A DNA stretch of 64,000 bases. Origin: Thozetella sp. PMI_491. Lineage: Eukaryota > Ascomycota > Sordariomycetes > Chaetosphaeriales > Chaetosphaeriaceae. A model generated the notes under the pieces. That model did not search any database. It was given only the letters and a program-made list of their open reading frames with translations, and was not told the origin of the DNA. A program made the translations under genes and the position numbers. Where the stretch lies: contig MU270055.1 in the NCBI GenBank assembly GCA_021432635.1, forward strand, positions 557,146-621,145, written 5' to 3'. Of the stretch, positions 1 through 12,163 are shown in pieces. How positions within the stretch are numbered: the first letter of the stretch is position 1; each line of letters starts with the position of its first letter.

Positions 1-2001
1 CTGCCCTCTTGTCGTGGTAAGAACAGAACTTGCTGCCTACTTGGCTGACACCTTGTTGCTCTCACCGCTGCTGCCGTTACCGTTCTTGTTGCTACCGTTG
101 CTGCCGTTGTTGCTGCCGTTGTTGCTGCCGTTGTTGCTGCTAACCCCGTCTCGATTCTGCCGCGCTGCCGTGGTAGCCCGTCTGGCAAACGGATGCTATG
201 TATATCTAGTGAGCATCGGTGAGGGGGGCGGCCCTACGCGGGGATGGAACATACGTTGTCACCTTTGGCTCTGCGGATGCGAGCGGCGGCGGCCTCATCC
301 ATCATCCCTCGAGGCATAGTGACAAACAGGGGACCGTGCGAATGAAGCTTGGTATGAGCAAAAGCAGAAGAAAGAGGCAGGCTGAATGTGAAGCGCGAGA
401 GTAGTCACGATGTGGGAATGGAGTGAAGACAAGAGACTAAAGGGAACTCTTGGGGGGGCGGCCCCCTCTCCTTGATATAGGGAGCACGGGGGCAGGGAGG
501 TCAACGTAGAGGGCGAGTGGCTCCCTAAGCAACAAGCCCCTGCCTCCCTCGACAATGAGAACATTGCTTTTCACGGGAGCGGTGCCGTTCGGCAGCGCGC
601 CGGTATACGCGGCTGGCTCGTTTGGGTTTTGGCCAATGTTTGGTCAAAAGGGTCATCGTGGGCCACTTGTAGCTTGCGTCCCACAAGCTTAGGCCAAAGT
701 CGATTCAGTTCCAAGACGGACTGGTCTCGCCTTGGGCCCCTAGATAAGCCACGGGTAAGAACTACTCCGACATATATGACGCCTCGAGCTGGCTAGGCTT
801 CCTTGTCCTCGTCACAGTATATGGCGCCGGGCAGACAAAAGAAAGGAGCATTCCCATTAGGGATTGGCGCAGCTGCCGTACTTGCCCATGCCAACCTATT
901 GCTAGCCCGGATCACCCATTGTACCAGGTCATCTCCGTTTGTGAGTGCCTATTCAGCAAGTTTCGTGGAGCTGCGAGAAGGACAAGAAGTCCCTCACCTG
1001 GCACCTGGCCGGATTAGGTGAAAGTTGCAAAACGTCAACCACACCACGAGGAGAGGGTAAGGAAGAAAGAAAGAAAATGGGGTGTGGGTGTGGGCGTGCT
1101 TGCATGTGCATGCTCGACTGGGACGACAAGATGGAGGCTGGGGATAGGACAGGAAATCTTGCGTACGCGGATGACACACAAGCGAACACAAACAGACTGA
1201 TAAGAAATGCGGAAAGCCATGGGCAAGCTCTAACACACCTCGTGGAGACACGGGTGCTAATAACGACAGCGGCTAGATGTAGCCATTGAGCAGTGAGAGC
1301 CGGCCAGCCAGCCGGGACACGGTGGTCTGGACTGGCCTAAGCACTCTGTTTCGTCATGATCCCTCTTCCTCAAGTACCTAGCTGAGTGCTGCGGGAGCCA
1401 AGGGTGGCGGCAACCGAGACCCCAGGTTGCTCGATCGATTGGCCCCGTGCCAGACCAAGCCCTAGTTCGAGCCCCTAGGGACGGGATCGCACCCGGCGCT
1501 CGTAGGCTTTGCTAACTCAAAGCCTTGGTCCGCATTGTCGCGTTCGCGGCCCGCGCCCGCATCTTAGAGCCTAGAGGCGTTGTCTGAGTACATTGGAGCG
1601 CCCCTTGCCGGCACACCTCGGGTGCCCCCTTCTCACCGGGGACCCTGGTATTAATCGGCTCACCGCCAGCTTGGTAAGGTTTGCGGCTAAGTCTACAGGA
1701 TTGCGTCGCAGCCTATCGTCCCGCTCAATTTAGTGATGATCCAAGCCCGGAACCCAACTGGTGATAGAGAGGGTGTTAGACTGGCGTCTTGGAGCGTCAA
1801 TTCACAACAACAGGGGCACTGGGCTGTTGTACACTCTCTCAGTCACCCTCTCATCTCAAGGACCTGATTGAATCTCTCCAGAACGGTATTATTTTCTCAT
1901 CAACGGTCATGACTGTTCTAGCGGCTAGCCTCCAGGTAATCTACAGATATGGCAGCTATAGCGCCCCCATCAAGCCACCGCGGTAGGCACCCCCCTTTGG
2001 T
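1..2001. other. Spacer with no supported gene
   Basis: I find no gene in this 2-kb stretch. Open frames are short and have no recognisable domain. Near 60-146 there is an imperfect CTGCCGTTGTTG-type repeat; read on the minus strand it would encode a Ser/Asn/Gly repeat ending in a stop, but no supporting exon is visible upstream. The part next to 2001 would hold the terminator of the desaturase gene. Confidence 0.5.
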
Positions 2002-3825
2002 TTAGTGGTGGTGCGAATGAAGTGGATCGCCGCGCGCAGCGAGAACATTTTGACACTTGGCGAGGATGGCAGCTTGCCTCGACACCTCAGCGAGTCTCCC
2101 GATCACTTCCTTGTTTCCGTCCACAAAACCGTAGAGGGCATAGGGAATGCCCACCTCTTGACAGAACTGCTGAACCAGCTTCTGAGTCCTACGGAGGTTG
2201 TGCCTGGGGATACGGGGGTAGAGGTGGTGGATGGCCTGGAACTGCAGGCCTCCGTGAACGAAGTCGAGCCACTGGGGGCAATCTACATCCATGGTCGTGC
2301 GTAGCATCTTTTGGGGGAAGGACTCATGCACGCCCAGGTCTGCAGTGCTCATAGCGAAGTGAGAGAGCGTGATCTGGCAGTGAAGCGGCATGGTGGTCAT
2401 GTGGCTGATCAGGACGAACATAAATCGGTCCCAGTTCGAGTCGATGCACTTGTACAGGATGCCATAGCCAAACCACGACCAGAAGAATACGTTGCCAGCA
2501 AGTTCCAGCCACCTGTGCCATGCGGCCGGGCCTTTCCTGGGGCCGAGTCCGAGAATGAGATACTCCCATGATAGGCGGTAGAGGTTAAAGCGGCCAAAGA
2601 GAAGGAGGATATAGTACATGTAGTGCTGGACCTGGATGAGGACCTTGGCCGCTGCGTCGTACTCCATCACACGCTCGTAGTAGGACGAAGTGAGGGAGCC
2701 CAGGAACCGGTGGGAGATGGCGAAGAAAGGCATGTGCTCGATGTCGGGGTCGTGCTCTGGCGAGTTGGTCACGATATGGTGGACATTGTGGTTGCGTTTC
2801 CACCAGCCTATGGACAGACCGCCGAGGAAATCGGCAACGAGGATGCCGATAACCGTGTCGGTTTGGAAGTCGTGCGTGATGCCCATGTGGCCGGCGTCGT
2901 GGGCCAAAAACACCAGCTGGTGCCAGAAGAGGCCGAGGAAAAAGGCACTGGTGCCGTACCAGCGCCACCCTAGAAAAAGCAGCATGAGCGAAAATATAAG
3001 AGTGTAGCGGGCGCACTCAATGGCATAGGCACTGTAGTGGCATTGGTAGAGCCCCTCGGCCTTGATGCGTTCGTTCATGAGGCGATACTTGTGAACGATG
3101 CCCTCCTGGACAGCCGGATCGAGGGAGGGATATCGTTCCATATCCAGCTTGATCTCTTTCCTGGTCAAAGCATCCAGGTGCGCCATTCCGTCCGTGGGTT
3201 CCTCGGGCCCGTCGGTTGAGGATAGAGAGGAGATAGAAGGTGACCTAGGAGCCTGTGTCCCTCGGCGGAGGCGAGGGTTCGTCCGAGTCGAATCCGGGCC
3301 GTCGAACACGGGTGAGGGAGAACGAGAGGCACCATGGCTCGAGGGCGGCGATGCTGCGGCTGCCTGGCTTTCTTCCGCCTCTTCCTCCTCCTCACGGTCG
3401 CCTTGCTGGGGACGGGGTCGGAAGCGTCCGCCTTGGATGGGCGGGAGGAAGTTCCTCCACCGGCCCTCGACGCGGCCCACGCGGTAACGGTCCATCATCT
3501 GGCGCGCCTCCGGCGAGTGAAGACTGGAAGAAGGGACATGCGTCAGCTTGAATGTTCCACGACGTCAGCCGTCTGCGAATTGCGATGGCACGAACCAGTT
3601 GACCTCGTCAGTGGCATCGCGACCAACCATGTGCAGGATGGCCTTGTCGCCGCCAGGGTGATATTTCCGCCAGGCATCGACCTTTAAGACGTATTGCTCG
3701 ACAATGATGATGGTCCTGCCCTCGGCGATCAAAGCCTCCACTTCGCGTCTCGACATCACCGGATAGGTCCGGTCCTTGGGGGTCGACGGCCCATGGCGCG
3801 ACGTGGACGGGCGTACAGAGGCCAT
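2002..3825 (-). CDS. Delta-8 sphingolipid desaturase (cytochrome b5 fusion)
   Basis: Membrane front-end desaturase expected to introduce the delta-8 double bond in the long-chain base of fungal glucosylceramides, in the ER. There are two exons, 3825-3596 and 3523-2002, joined across a 72-bp intron (donor GTTCGT, acceptor TTCCAG), giving about 583 residues. The N-terminal cytochrome b5 domain carries the heme-binding HPGG motif at about residues 56-59, and the splice restores the conserved second-histidine segment (CLHSPEA). Three histidine boxes follow: HDAGH near 285, HNVHH near 322 and QAIHH near 506. The Q in the third box is typical of cytochrome b5-fused front-end desaturases. A Ser/Pro/Glu-rich linker of roughly 90 residues separates the two domains, and the protein ends in a short His-rich tail. 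Assignment to sphingolipid rather than acyl substrates rests on overall likeness to fungal family members. Confidence 0.88.
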
Positions 3826-4472
3826 GGACAGCGGTGCCGGTGCAAGATTTCGTTGCTGGGAGGTTCAATTGGCACCCTGCGAAAGCGAAGGAAGAGGATG
3901 AGGGGGTTTGGCGGGTCGTCGCGGGAGTCAGCCTTTATTTCGTGGGTCGTTGCCTCAGGGCCCCGCTCACCGCATGTTGGACTGATGTTGAAAGTGGTTC
4001 CATTAGCTCTCAGGCACGTTCCAGGGGCAGCCAAAGGGGAGCGAAACGGGGGGTGGGGCCAGCTTCGACTGCCGGGCGAAAACCCGACTCTACGGAAGTC
4101 CGATCAGCGTAAGAGGGTTAGGGTAGCCTGGGCTGTACCTTCGCCAGGGGTCCCTTCGAGCGAGGCACATCGAGCCGCCACACCCGGAACACGTGGGGGA
4201 GCAGTCTGGACTGCAGGCTGTATAGAAGTATAGGTACGAGGTACGATGATGCCCTTGCAAACCAAGTGATCAGGGCTCACAGCTACGGTCACGCAGACGG
4301 TCGAGTTTCCATCTTGGCGGGCATAGATACTAGAATATGTATAGCAAACGGCCAGATGTATCGCACAAACCAAGTCCGGTCGCATCTCTATTCCGAGGCA
4401 TGTAGAGCCAAGCTACACAGTACAAATACAGAGACAGAACGCCTGCCAGCCCGGAGCCTTTCCCTGCGCTTC
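3826..4472. promoter_or_regulatory. Spacer: desaturase 5' region and LPD1 3' region
   Basis: Both flanking genes lie on the minus strand, so this 0.65-kb stretch should contain the promoter and 5' UTR of the desaturase and the 3' end of the dihydrolipoamide dehydrogenase gene. I see no coding frame or distinctive motif. Confidence 0.4.
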
Positions 4473-6322
4473 CTACATGTGGATGGGCTTGGAGTAGGTT
4501 GCCATGGCGGCCTCCTTGAACGCCTCCGCCAATGTCGGGTGTGCGTGGCACGTGCGGGCAATGTCCTCGCTGGACGCACCGTACTCCAATGCCAGGGTGC
4601 CCTCCGCAATCATCTCACCGGCGTTGGGGCCGATAATGTGGACTCCAAGCAGCCGGTCCGTCTCCGGGTCGGCCAGCATCTTGACCATGCCCTCGGTCTC
4701 GAGGTTTGTCTTGGCGCGCGAGTTGGCGCTAAAAGGGAAAGTGCCAACGCGGTACTTGATGCCGGCCTTCTTCAGGTCCTGTTCCGCCTGGCCTACCCAC
4801 GCAACCTCGGGATAGGTGTACATGACCGAAGGGATGCAGCCGTAGTTGACATGACCGTAGCCCTTCTTGATGTACTCGACGACTGCCACGCCCTCCTCCT
4901 CGGCCTTGTGGGCCAGCATCGGCCCAAAGGTGGCATCACCGACACACCGGATATGGGGGAGCTTGGTGCGGTACTCCGAGTCGATAATGACGCGTCCGCG
5001 CTCATCGAGCTCGAGGCCGATGTTCTCGAGGCCGAGACCATCAGTGTAGGGCCGGCGGCCGATGGCGACCAGGACCACGTCGGCGTCGAGCTAGACCACG
5101 TTATACAGTCAGCAACCAGTCCAGATACACAGCACAGCTACCGGCGCGGTTCTCGAGAGTGCTCGCCCCCCGCTCGGCGCCCATGATGACATCTTGAGCT
5201 TAGGAACACAACTCACCGTTTCGGGCTTGCCACCCTTCGCAGAGTCGACCTCGAGCTTGACCACGTCGCCGGCCTTGTCGCCGCTGACAACCTTGGTACC
5301 CAGCTTGAAGGCGATGCCCTGCTTCTTCAGGATCTTCTGGGCCTGCTTGGCGATCTCGGTGTCCATGCCCGGGCCACCAATCTGGTCGAGGAACTCAACT
5401 ACTGTTACCTGAGAGCCAAGCCTGGACCACACCGAGGCCATCTCGAGCCCGATGATGCCACCGCCAATAACCAGGAGCTTCTCAGGCACCTTCTCCAGCG
5501 CGATGGCGCCTGTGCTGCTCACGACACGCTGCTCATCGATCTCGAGGCCGGGGAAAGGAGTCGCCTCGCTGCCGGTCGCGATGAGGATGTTCTTGCCAAC
5601 CACGCTGGTCTCGCCACCATCGTTGAGGGCGACCTTAATGGTGTGCTCGTCCTGGAAGCTACCGGTGCCCTTGAGGTACTCGACACCGTTCTTCTTGAGC
5701 AAAAACTCGACGCCCTTGGTCAGGCCGCTGACGGACTGTTCCTTGGCCTTCATGAGCTGCGGCAGGTTGAGCTTGACATCGCCAACCTCAATTCCTCGGT
5801 TCTTCGTGTCGTGCAAGATCTGGTGGTATAGATGCGAGTTGTTGAGGAGCGACTTGGACGGGATGCAGCCAACGTTGAGGCAGGTACCACCGAGGGTGCC
5901 GCGCTTCTCGATGCAGGTGACCTGGACGTCGGCACCGCAAGATTAGCACCCGCAAACGAGAATTCAGCTTTCAAGGCGGCACGGCTACATACCTTGAGGC
6001 CTTCTTGGCCGGCCTTGATAGCCGCAACGTAACCCGCGACACCACCTCCAATGATGACGAGGTCCTTGGCATCTGCAGTTGAACATTGGGGTCAGCCGGG
6101 GGTGCCGGATCAATTGAACATGCTACCATGGGGGACTGACCAGCCTCGGACGCAAATGTCCGCCTCCATCTCGGGGCATTGACGATTGAAGGCAAGCTGC
6201 AGCGCAATGGTCAGCGAGAGAGCCTCCTTAGGGCCATTCTACCAGTGCGCCTCCAGGACTCACGTTGAAGGTTGGAACGCCGACCGGGCGGCCGAACGGC
6301 CTAATAATCTGGTCGCCAGCAT
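4473..6322 (-). CDS. LPD1: Dihydrolipoamide dehydrogenase, mitochondrial (E3)
   Basis: Flavoprotein that reoxidises dihydrolipoamide with NAD+, serving as the shared E3 subunit of pyruvate, 2-oxoglutarate and branched-chain dehydrogenases and of the glycine cleavage system in the mitochondrial matrix. Five exons: 6322-6264, 6196-6141, 6072-5993, 5921-5217 and 5090-4473; the join gives 505 residues, the usual length. The first exon encodes an Arg/Ala-rich import presequence ([15 protein letters not shown]). A GGGVAG FAD-binding motif lies near residue 47, and the redox disulfide is in [12 protein letters not shown] (Cys79/Cys84). A second Rossmann motif ([10 protein letters not shown]) binds NAD. 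The C-terminal HPTLAE gives the catalytic His-Glu pair (about 484/489). All splice sites are GT-AG. Confidence 0.96.
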
Positions 6323-7301
6323 CTTGAGGGAAAAGAGTCTGGAGATGGTTTTATCAGGAGGCGGATGGGAGCGGAGAAAGAGAGGCGAGAGATAGAAAAG
6401 GATCAAGAGAAGGATTATGTCTGGCCCGGGCGGAGGCAAAAAAACAGCTCGCGAAAATGCTTCGAGTTGCAGAGAAGCTTCCAAGGCCCAAACAGCTTCC
6501 AAGCCAAGCCCCGTGGTGCATGGACTTTTTTTTTTGCCGCCTGAAATGTCAGGCGCCCCGGGCCTGTATCGCCCACTCTTTCCTTAGTGCCCGTTAAATC
6601 CCGGCGCAAGGCGAAGGTAGCCGGCCGAGGCGGGGAGCTGATGGCCAAGGTATGTATGGTTCGTAATCCTCCTCCAAAGAAGATTTGCTGTTGAAGGATT
6701 TTGATTCTGTAAAAGGAGCACCGTAGATCCCGGAACCTGAGAGTCTAGGAGATATTCTAACTAGACGCCGACCTTGCTAGACCAGCAGGGAGGTCCTTTA
6801 TCACAGGTTGATGCAAGAAGCACCAAGGTATAGCTCATCGCCATAAATACGCGAGGAAACTTATCCCTTCCTCGGTTAAGTAAGGTAGCCACTTCAATCC
6901 CATCTAGTAATCTACAAATTGGCCACGCCTTGTCTGCAACGATACTAGCCCACCGGACACCGGAGGCTCGGCACGATCGGGATCTGCCCAACGCAACAAG
7001 CGGGTTGGCTGATTGGACCGCCGCCCAGCGACATGCGTCTCGTGAATCTACAGACTAGACTTCGGCTTGGTCTTCGTCATCGAACAAGGCCGCGGGGTTC
7101 GTCGCGCCGCTCCCGTGGCGGCGTAGTATTATGCTTCTAGCAAGGGGAGCTTTCTCCAAGGCCCACAGCTCTCGCTATGCCTAGATGGTAAGATATAGCT
7201 GGTGCATTCTCTAAATAGAAAGAGAGGCAGAGAGAGAAAGAGATCGTATTTCCTCCTCTCTCCTCCTTCCGGAGACGCAACCGTCACAAGCACGATTGCA
7301 G
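6323..7301. promoter_or_regulatory. Spacer: LPD1 5' region and SGD1 3' region
   Basis: This roughly 1-kb stretch lies upstream of LPD1 and downstream of SGD1, both minus strand. It holds a run of T residues near 6525-6535 and a short purine repeat near 7215-7240. No supported coding sequence. Confidence 0.4.
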
Positions 7302-9958
7302 CTACTCTTCCGGCTCAATATTTCCCATGAGCTTGTCCAGGACGGCTCCCGCTGTGCTGCACCCTAGCTTGACTGTCGTCGCGTTGGATTTGCCCCGTAC
7401 TAGGTCTGACTTGCGGACCACCTTCCTAAGAAACCATTGCAGGCCTCGGACGAGTTCAGAGTTATCTTTCGCCGTCATGAAGACCTTAGCTACAGCCGTC
7501 TGACCACTGTCCTGCCCTTCGCTGTAGCAGTCAAGAAGGGCAGTGATCAGCATCATTTCAACAAATGATCGGGTCTTGGCTTGCAGGTAAGGTAGGTTCA
7601 GGCACTTGAGAATGCCCAGGCCCAATACACCATGGGAGATGAGCGTTCCCATCATCTTGGCAGTGTTGACCAGCCGTCGAAGCTCGACTGCATGCTCCTC
7701 GTCTTCAGTATCAACGTCTTCGCCGAAGACGGACTCGCCCAGCCTGCCGAACAGCCTCCACAAACAATCCTGGAAAGCCCACCTAATCTTCCGGTCCGAG
7801 CAGAGCCTCCTGGCGATAAGTGTATAGTAGGGGTTGTACTGTTCCTCAGCCCCGGAACATTGCATGAGCACATTAGGTATCTCCCGCTGGCGTTCCTTAT
7901 TTAGCCGAAGCTTCAGGAGGCGAACGTAGGCGTCCTCGCAGTCGGTGGCGGACAATATCGCCACGAATATGGACCGCCTGACATCGGTGTTCATCATCTG
8001 CTCCCGCGCGAGTTCCGAAAGATCGGGCAGATCTAAGTTGTCCCCGCTGAGGAGGATGCTCTCGTCGTCACTCCCGTCGCTAATTGCTCCAGCTTTCTTG
8101 TCATCGGACGACCTTCCTGCCCAGCTCGCGCCGACAAGCCACCACTTGCCTTTCTTGTCCGATTCCAAAATGTCACTCAAGCCCACCCTTAGAGGTTCGG
8201 TTGCCTTGAGACTCCTCGAATTCAGAGACCCGAGCAGCTTCCTGGCCTGCGTCGTATATTCAATAGCTCCATCTCTTCCCTCGTTGGCCTTTTTGTTGTT
8301 CTTTAAGTCATTGATGGAATCGATCATAACCATCGTTCGTACGCTGATCTTGTCCTTCCCGATCCTCGTGACGGCTGCGCCAATTATGGTAACAATGTCT
8401 TTGAGAGCCGACGGGTCGTCTTGCCGCAGCAAAGCACCCGACAGACGGGTGATGCGCAGCAGGAGCTCCGAGTTCAACTCGGTGAGGTCGCTTAGGAGGA
8501 GGCGGATGTAGTCAAAGGGGAGATTTGAACCGACCAGCTGGAAATTGTACAGACCGGACAGAAACGAGAGCAAGTTTGCGGGCCGCCTCGACTCCGACCG
8601 ATCGGCACCGGGAAGGCGGGCTTTGTCATAGTCTGACTGAAAACGCTCAACAAGTTCTTGAACTAGATGTGCGCCAAAGTCAGTCCCGACGACCTTGTAG
8701 ACGGCTGTTGCAAATGCTGCAAGAAGCAGGAAGTTCTTGTCCGCTACAGCAGTATCATTGCAGACCAAATTAAGCAGCTGGTCTATCAGCGTAGTTGAAA
8801 CATGCTGCCGCGGGTTCTCTCGGTAAAGCTTCTCGACTTCGCGTGCGAAGGGTATCAAGTTTTGATCGCTGATTCGGTTCGTAAGGCCCCGGATCTGACG
8901 CCCTAGCCGAACCAACGACTCATCTTCGGACCCAGTTGTGTGTCGACGCGACGGGGGGACGTATTTGACCACAGGCGCTTCGGATGTGGGCGGGACGTAT
9001 GGGTTTTCTCTCCTCCGTGGTATGGGAGGACTGGGCTCGTCTTCATCGGAGCTGAAACCTCCGAAACTATCATTATCGCCTTCGTCCAAGTCATCGCCTT
9101 CTTCTTCCGATGATTCCCCAGCTAGCCCCAGTTCTGAGGCATCGTTATCCGAGTCCAAGCCTGATTCAGTATCAACCTCTGGCTGAGCAGACCTCGGGTT
9201 TGTCTGCCGGATGGCTTCTGCCTTTCTCCGTTTCTGCGCAAGCCACTCATCTGCTTCTGCTTTCCGTTTCTTTTTCTGTAGTGCCTCGCCCGACCCGTAG
9301 TCCAGATCCTGCAGCAGATCTTCGAGTCCATCGTCCGTAAAGGACTTGGGCAGTGATTTCCGTCCTTTGATGCCAAGCTTTCGCTCTAGCTCGGCAATCT
9401 CGGCGTCTTCCTGAGCTAAGCGGTCTTGGACTGCCTTGGGTTGTTTTGAGCGCTTCGGGGAGCGAGTCTCGCTTTGCGGCTGTTCCTCGACTAGCTCCTC
9501 AGCAGCGCCAGTGAAGTCCAAGCTCCCGGTGTCCTGATACTCCTTCTCATCATCAATGGTGCCATCGCGGCCCTCGTTGCTACTTTCGCTGTCGCTGTAG
9601 CCGAACTGGTCCTCAGGATCGGCGGCGATTCGCTGTAATAGCAATCTAGGCTTACTGCTCTTGGAGGGGTAGGTTCGTCTCCGCGCGCCAGCGGCTTGGG
9701 GTTGGGACGGCTTCACAAGGTTCGCTGAGACGACATTCTTCTGTTTCCTCTGTGTTCTTTCGGCCTTGCGAAGATCCCTTCGTGAGAGTGGCTTAACCCA
9801 GGCTTGGCCATGTCTTCGTTTTGATTCTATTCGGCGAGGTGTGTTAGTGGGGGATGAATCGCGGGGGTTGGGGATAATATCAAATGATAGATACCTTGTG
9901 CGCCTATCTCCTTGAGCAGCTGGGGTGGAAGGATCGGCTGCTTTACCTTTGGCGGCAT
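7302..9958 (-). CDS. SGD1: Nucleolar MIF4G/MA3 protein, SGD1/NOM1 family
   Basis: Nucleolar protein required for 18S rRNA maturation and small-subunit biogenesis in its family. Two exons, 9958-9895 and 9826-7302, give 862 residues. The short first exon reads MPPKVKQPILPPQLLKEIG and joins in frame to a basic stretch (RRDLRKAERTQRKQKN) typical of the family N terminus. The N-terminal third is rich in Glu/Asp/Ser with basic clusters, as in nucleolar assembly factors. It is followed by a helical MIF4G-like region (about residues 330-540) beginning near RQIRGLTNRI and by an MA3 region (about 640-770) with a segment like RSIFVAILSATDCEDAYVRL. The gene is divergent from SRP14 with 383 bp between starts. 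Confidence 0.9.
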
Positions 9959-10341
9959 ATCTGAAATGCTGCGACGAGGTAAGGGTGAGTGAGGACAGGG
10001 GCGCGGGGGGGGAGGAAAGGTGTGTGGTTGATACGCATCTCTATAAGAAAAAAAAAAAAAAAAAGCCCCTTCAGACCTTTGTGAAGATCGTCCTGCAGCT
10101 AGATCAAGTGGAGCCCAGAGCACGGCCCAAGTCTAAGAATAAGCCGATCTCTGGCGGCACCTAAATTTTGCAGGGACAGACCCACTGCATTTGTAGCAAC
10201 CCCACACGACCCAACGTCGACTCTCGGGAGGGGCACAAGATGGGTGTGGCGAGCCCGGGCCGGAGCACATCCCCCCAATACCAAAATCCTACCTCGACAT
10301 CCAGCAGGCGACGCCAGAGGTGCAGGCAGGGGTATCACACG
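9959..10341. promoter_or_regulatory. Divergent promoter between SGD1 and SRP14
   Basis: The start codons of SGD1 (minus) and SRP14 (plus) are 383 bp apart, so this stretch must contain both promoters and 5' UTRs. A 17-A run at 10048-10064 sits in it and could act as a nucleosome-depleting poly(dA:dT) tract, which is an inference. Confidence 0.55.
10048..10064. repeat. Poly(dA:dT) tract of 17
   Basis: Uninterrupted run of 17 A residues on the plus strand, in the shared SGD1/SRP14 promoter region. Confidence 0.9.
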
Positions 10342-10900
10342 ATGGCGCCCCTCAGCCATGATGAGGTCTGTTCTATTGCCCATTCTCCGTCCGCTATTGT
10401 GGTCAAATTGCTAACCCATTGCGTGCGCTCTAGTTCTTCTCCAAGCTCACCGATCTCTTCAGCCACCACAGGGGCAAGGACTCCGGACAGATTTACCTAA
10501 CGCAAAAGCGCCGTCAGTATTTGTCCAGATATTCCATACCCTTCTCGCCCCTTCCCACTCCTCTCCTCCCTGTTCCCCGCTGGGCGAGTTCCGACTGCTG
10601 AAATGCCCTTGCCAAGCAGTGAATTATGGTCAGGACATCACCCAGGTGCCAACCGACAGTCCCCAGTCCGATTTGAACATCGATACGCCCCTGCCACTCC
10701 TCGTCCGTGCCACCAATGCAAAGGCCAAGACCAAAAGGCAAGACAAGATTAAGCTCTCGACGGTAGTTGCGCCGGACGCGCTCGATGCGTTTTATACTCG
10801 CTACGTAGAGGTCTGCAAAGCGGGGATGGCGTCTCTCAAACCCCGGGACAGGACGAAGAGGAAGGCTAAGGCTAAGAAGAAGAAGGGCGGCAGTTCTTAG
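10342..10900 (+). CDS. SRP14: Signal recognition particle subunit SRP14
   Basis: Component of the Alu domain of the signal recognition particle, involved in elongation arrest during co-translational targeting to the ER. Three exons, 10342-10365 (24 nt), 10434-10512 and 10620-10900, give 127 residues. The join reads MAPLSHDE, then FFSKLTDLFSHHRGKDSGQI, then YLTQKR/LNYGQD, which matches the SRP14 N terminus. The middle segment with LPLLVRATNAK and the helix DALDAFYTRYVEVCKAGM is characteristic. It ends in a Lys-rich tail (KKKKGGSS), also usual in this family. Both introns are GT-AG, and the second splits a leucine codon. Confidence 0.93.
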
Positions 10901-11869
10901 GCTGATAGCACGATGGATTTCACTGCTTGCTTCCCTGAAGATGCATTGAGCCCTGGCTAGGGCTCATACGACGGCATGCGCGGCTATCTTGCTCAAGATA
11001 CCCCCAAAAATAACACGAATAGTCCCTCTAGCGAGAATCAAGTGGGCAGGTGCCATCACAGTATTCTTACCACCACGGGCTGCCTTCTTACTTATGATAT
11101 GCCCAATGAGCCTTGTATGACCTGTTAGACTGCTTTCTCGCGTTCTGCAGCTACTGGCTCACCATTGACTGGCCCTGCGCGTAATTTCTGACTGCACAGG
11201 GAGAATGCCAAGGCTGACACGATAGTTCTAGGTAACAGCGGTTATGAGAGTTGTTGAGACTGTGCTTCTTCCGTCTATACAATCATACCGAAGAGTCCGG
11301 TCACACGCAGGGCACACACAAGGCTCGATACATCCTTGTACCATCTAGCTGCCTTCTTGCGTGGCTGGCCGTGGTTCTGGGGAATGGTTCCGAAACTAGG
11401 CCAATCGGCACCCTGACAATATGGTATAAACGGCAGCATAGCTTATATCAGCCTGAGAGCACTGTTTTTTTTTCTTTTTTTTTTCATGAGAAGGGGGGCG
11501 GAGGTGGGAGATCAGAAAGGGGAGCTATAACCTACATGATGTGGTGTTCGCTGCCCGGGGATGGGGGCGAGTCTCGGAGCTCGTGGTTGTACCGAGAAAC
11601 ATGCGCATTTGCCAAGTCACACAACATGAACGAAAATGCTGATAGATTTCGGTATGTATTAAATTTTGGCCCGTATGCATCTTAGCTTGCCACATGGCTC
11701 TTTAGCGTACCATGGGCTCCCTGTTCGTCTTCCTCTTCCCTCGAGAGGAACTGTGAAGTGAAGATATCCCTGGCTCTTTCCCTTGCGCTTGGCCCCTCTC
11801 TGGGGGAGATCTGTGTGCTCTGCCGCATTTACCGGAGCTAGGCGTTAACCTGGCTGTGTCCTTCGTCAG
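10901..11869. other. Spacer with no supported gene
   Basis: About 1 kb downstream of SRP14. It contains T-rich runs near 11465-11485 and the likely SRP14 3' UTR. Open frames here are short and compositionally ordinary; none is supported. Confidence 0.4.
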
Positions 11870-12163
11870 CTAGGTTGGAGCTTTACCTGTTACCTCAGTG
11901 TCACTCGCCTTATCGAGACTTTCGATTATTTCGCGCACCTTCCGGCACGGATCACATTCGTTCTTCTCAAGGCGCCGTCTATTGCCGACGTACATGCATA
12001 GACTAGGTGGGCAGTAATCTCCTGGGTCACGGCTGCGGCAGCTTGCTAACTTCCTATGCCCTTGCCATAGGCACCCACACAATGGGCACTTGTAAAAGTG
12101 AAGCTCGCACATCTTGGGTGGTAGCCGGCTGTCTATAACAATGCCGCTCGGTCTGGAGCCCAA
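11870..12163 (-). CDS. Small Cys-rich hypothetical protein
   Basis: Single frame of 97 residues with eleven cysteines. They include CPLCGC, then C about 11 residues on, CPPSLC, and ECDPC near the end, spaced like a small zinc-binding protein. An internal Met (about 12112; MCELHFYKCPLC) is an equally good start and fits a loose class of short fungal proteins that begin MC and end in an ExxC-type motif after an Arg-rich segment. I do not recognise a named family, see no signal peptide, and give no function. It could be a chance frame, although the Cys spacing and acidic/basic balance argue against that. Confidence 0.45.
   Translation of the reverse strand: MGSRPSGIVIDSRLPPKMCELHFYKCPLCGCLWQGHRKLASCRSRDPGDYCPPSLCMYVGNRRRLEKNECDPCRKVREIIESLDKASDTEVTGKAPT

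Noticed and set aside
60-146. Ser/Asn/Gly repeat in the minus-strand frame as a gene 3' end
   Set aside because: No upstream coding exon could be joined to it; more likely a simple intergenic repeat.
1455-1510. tRNA-like string with a TTCGAGCCC core
   Set aside because: The apparent T-arm has the wrong loop length, and no A-box or acceptor stem pairs around it.
1735-1800. Possible LTR or primer-binding-site remnant (TGTTAGAC next to CAACTGGTGATAGAG)
   Set aside because: No matching second terminal repeat, target duplication or element coding sequence in the window.
4266-5186. 306-codon plus-strand open frame
   Set aside because: Entirely or largely antisense to the LPD1 coding exon; a product of codon bias on the real strand.
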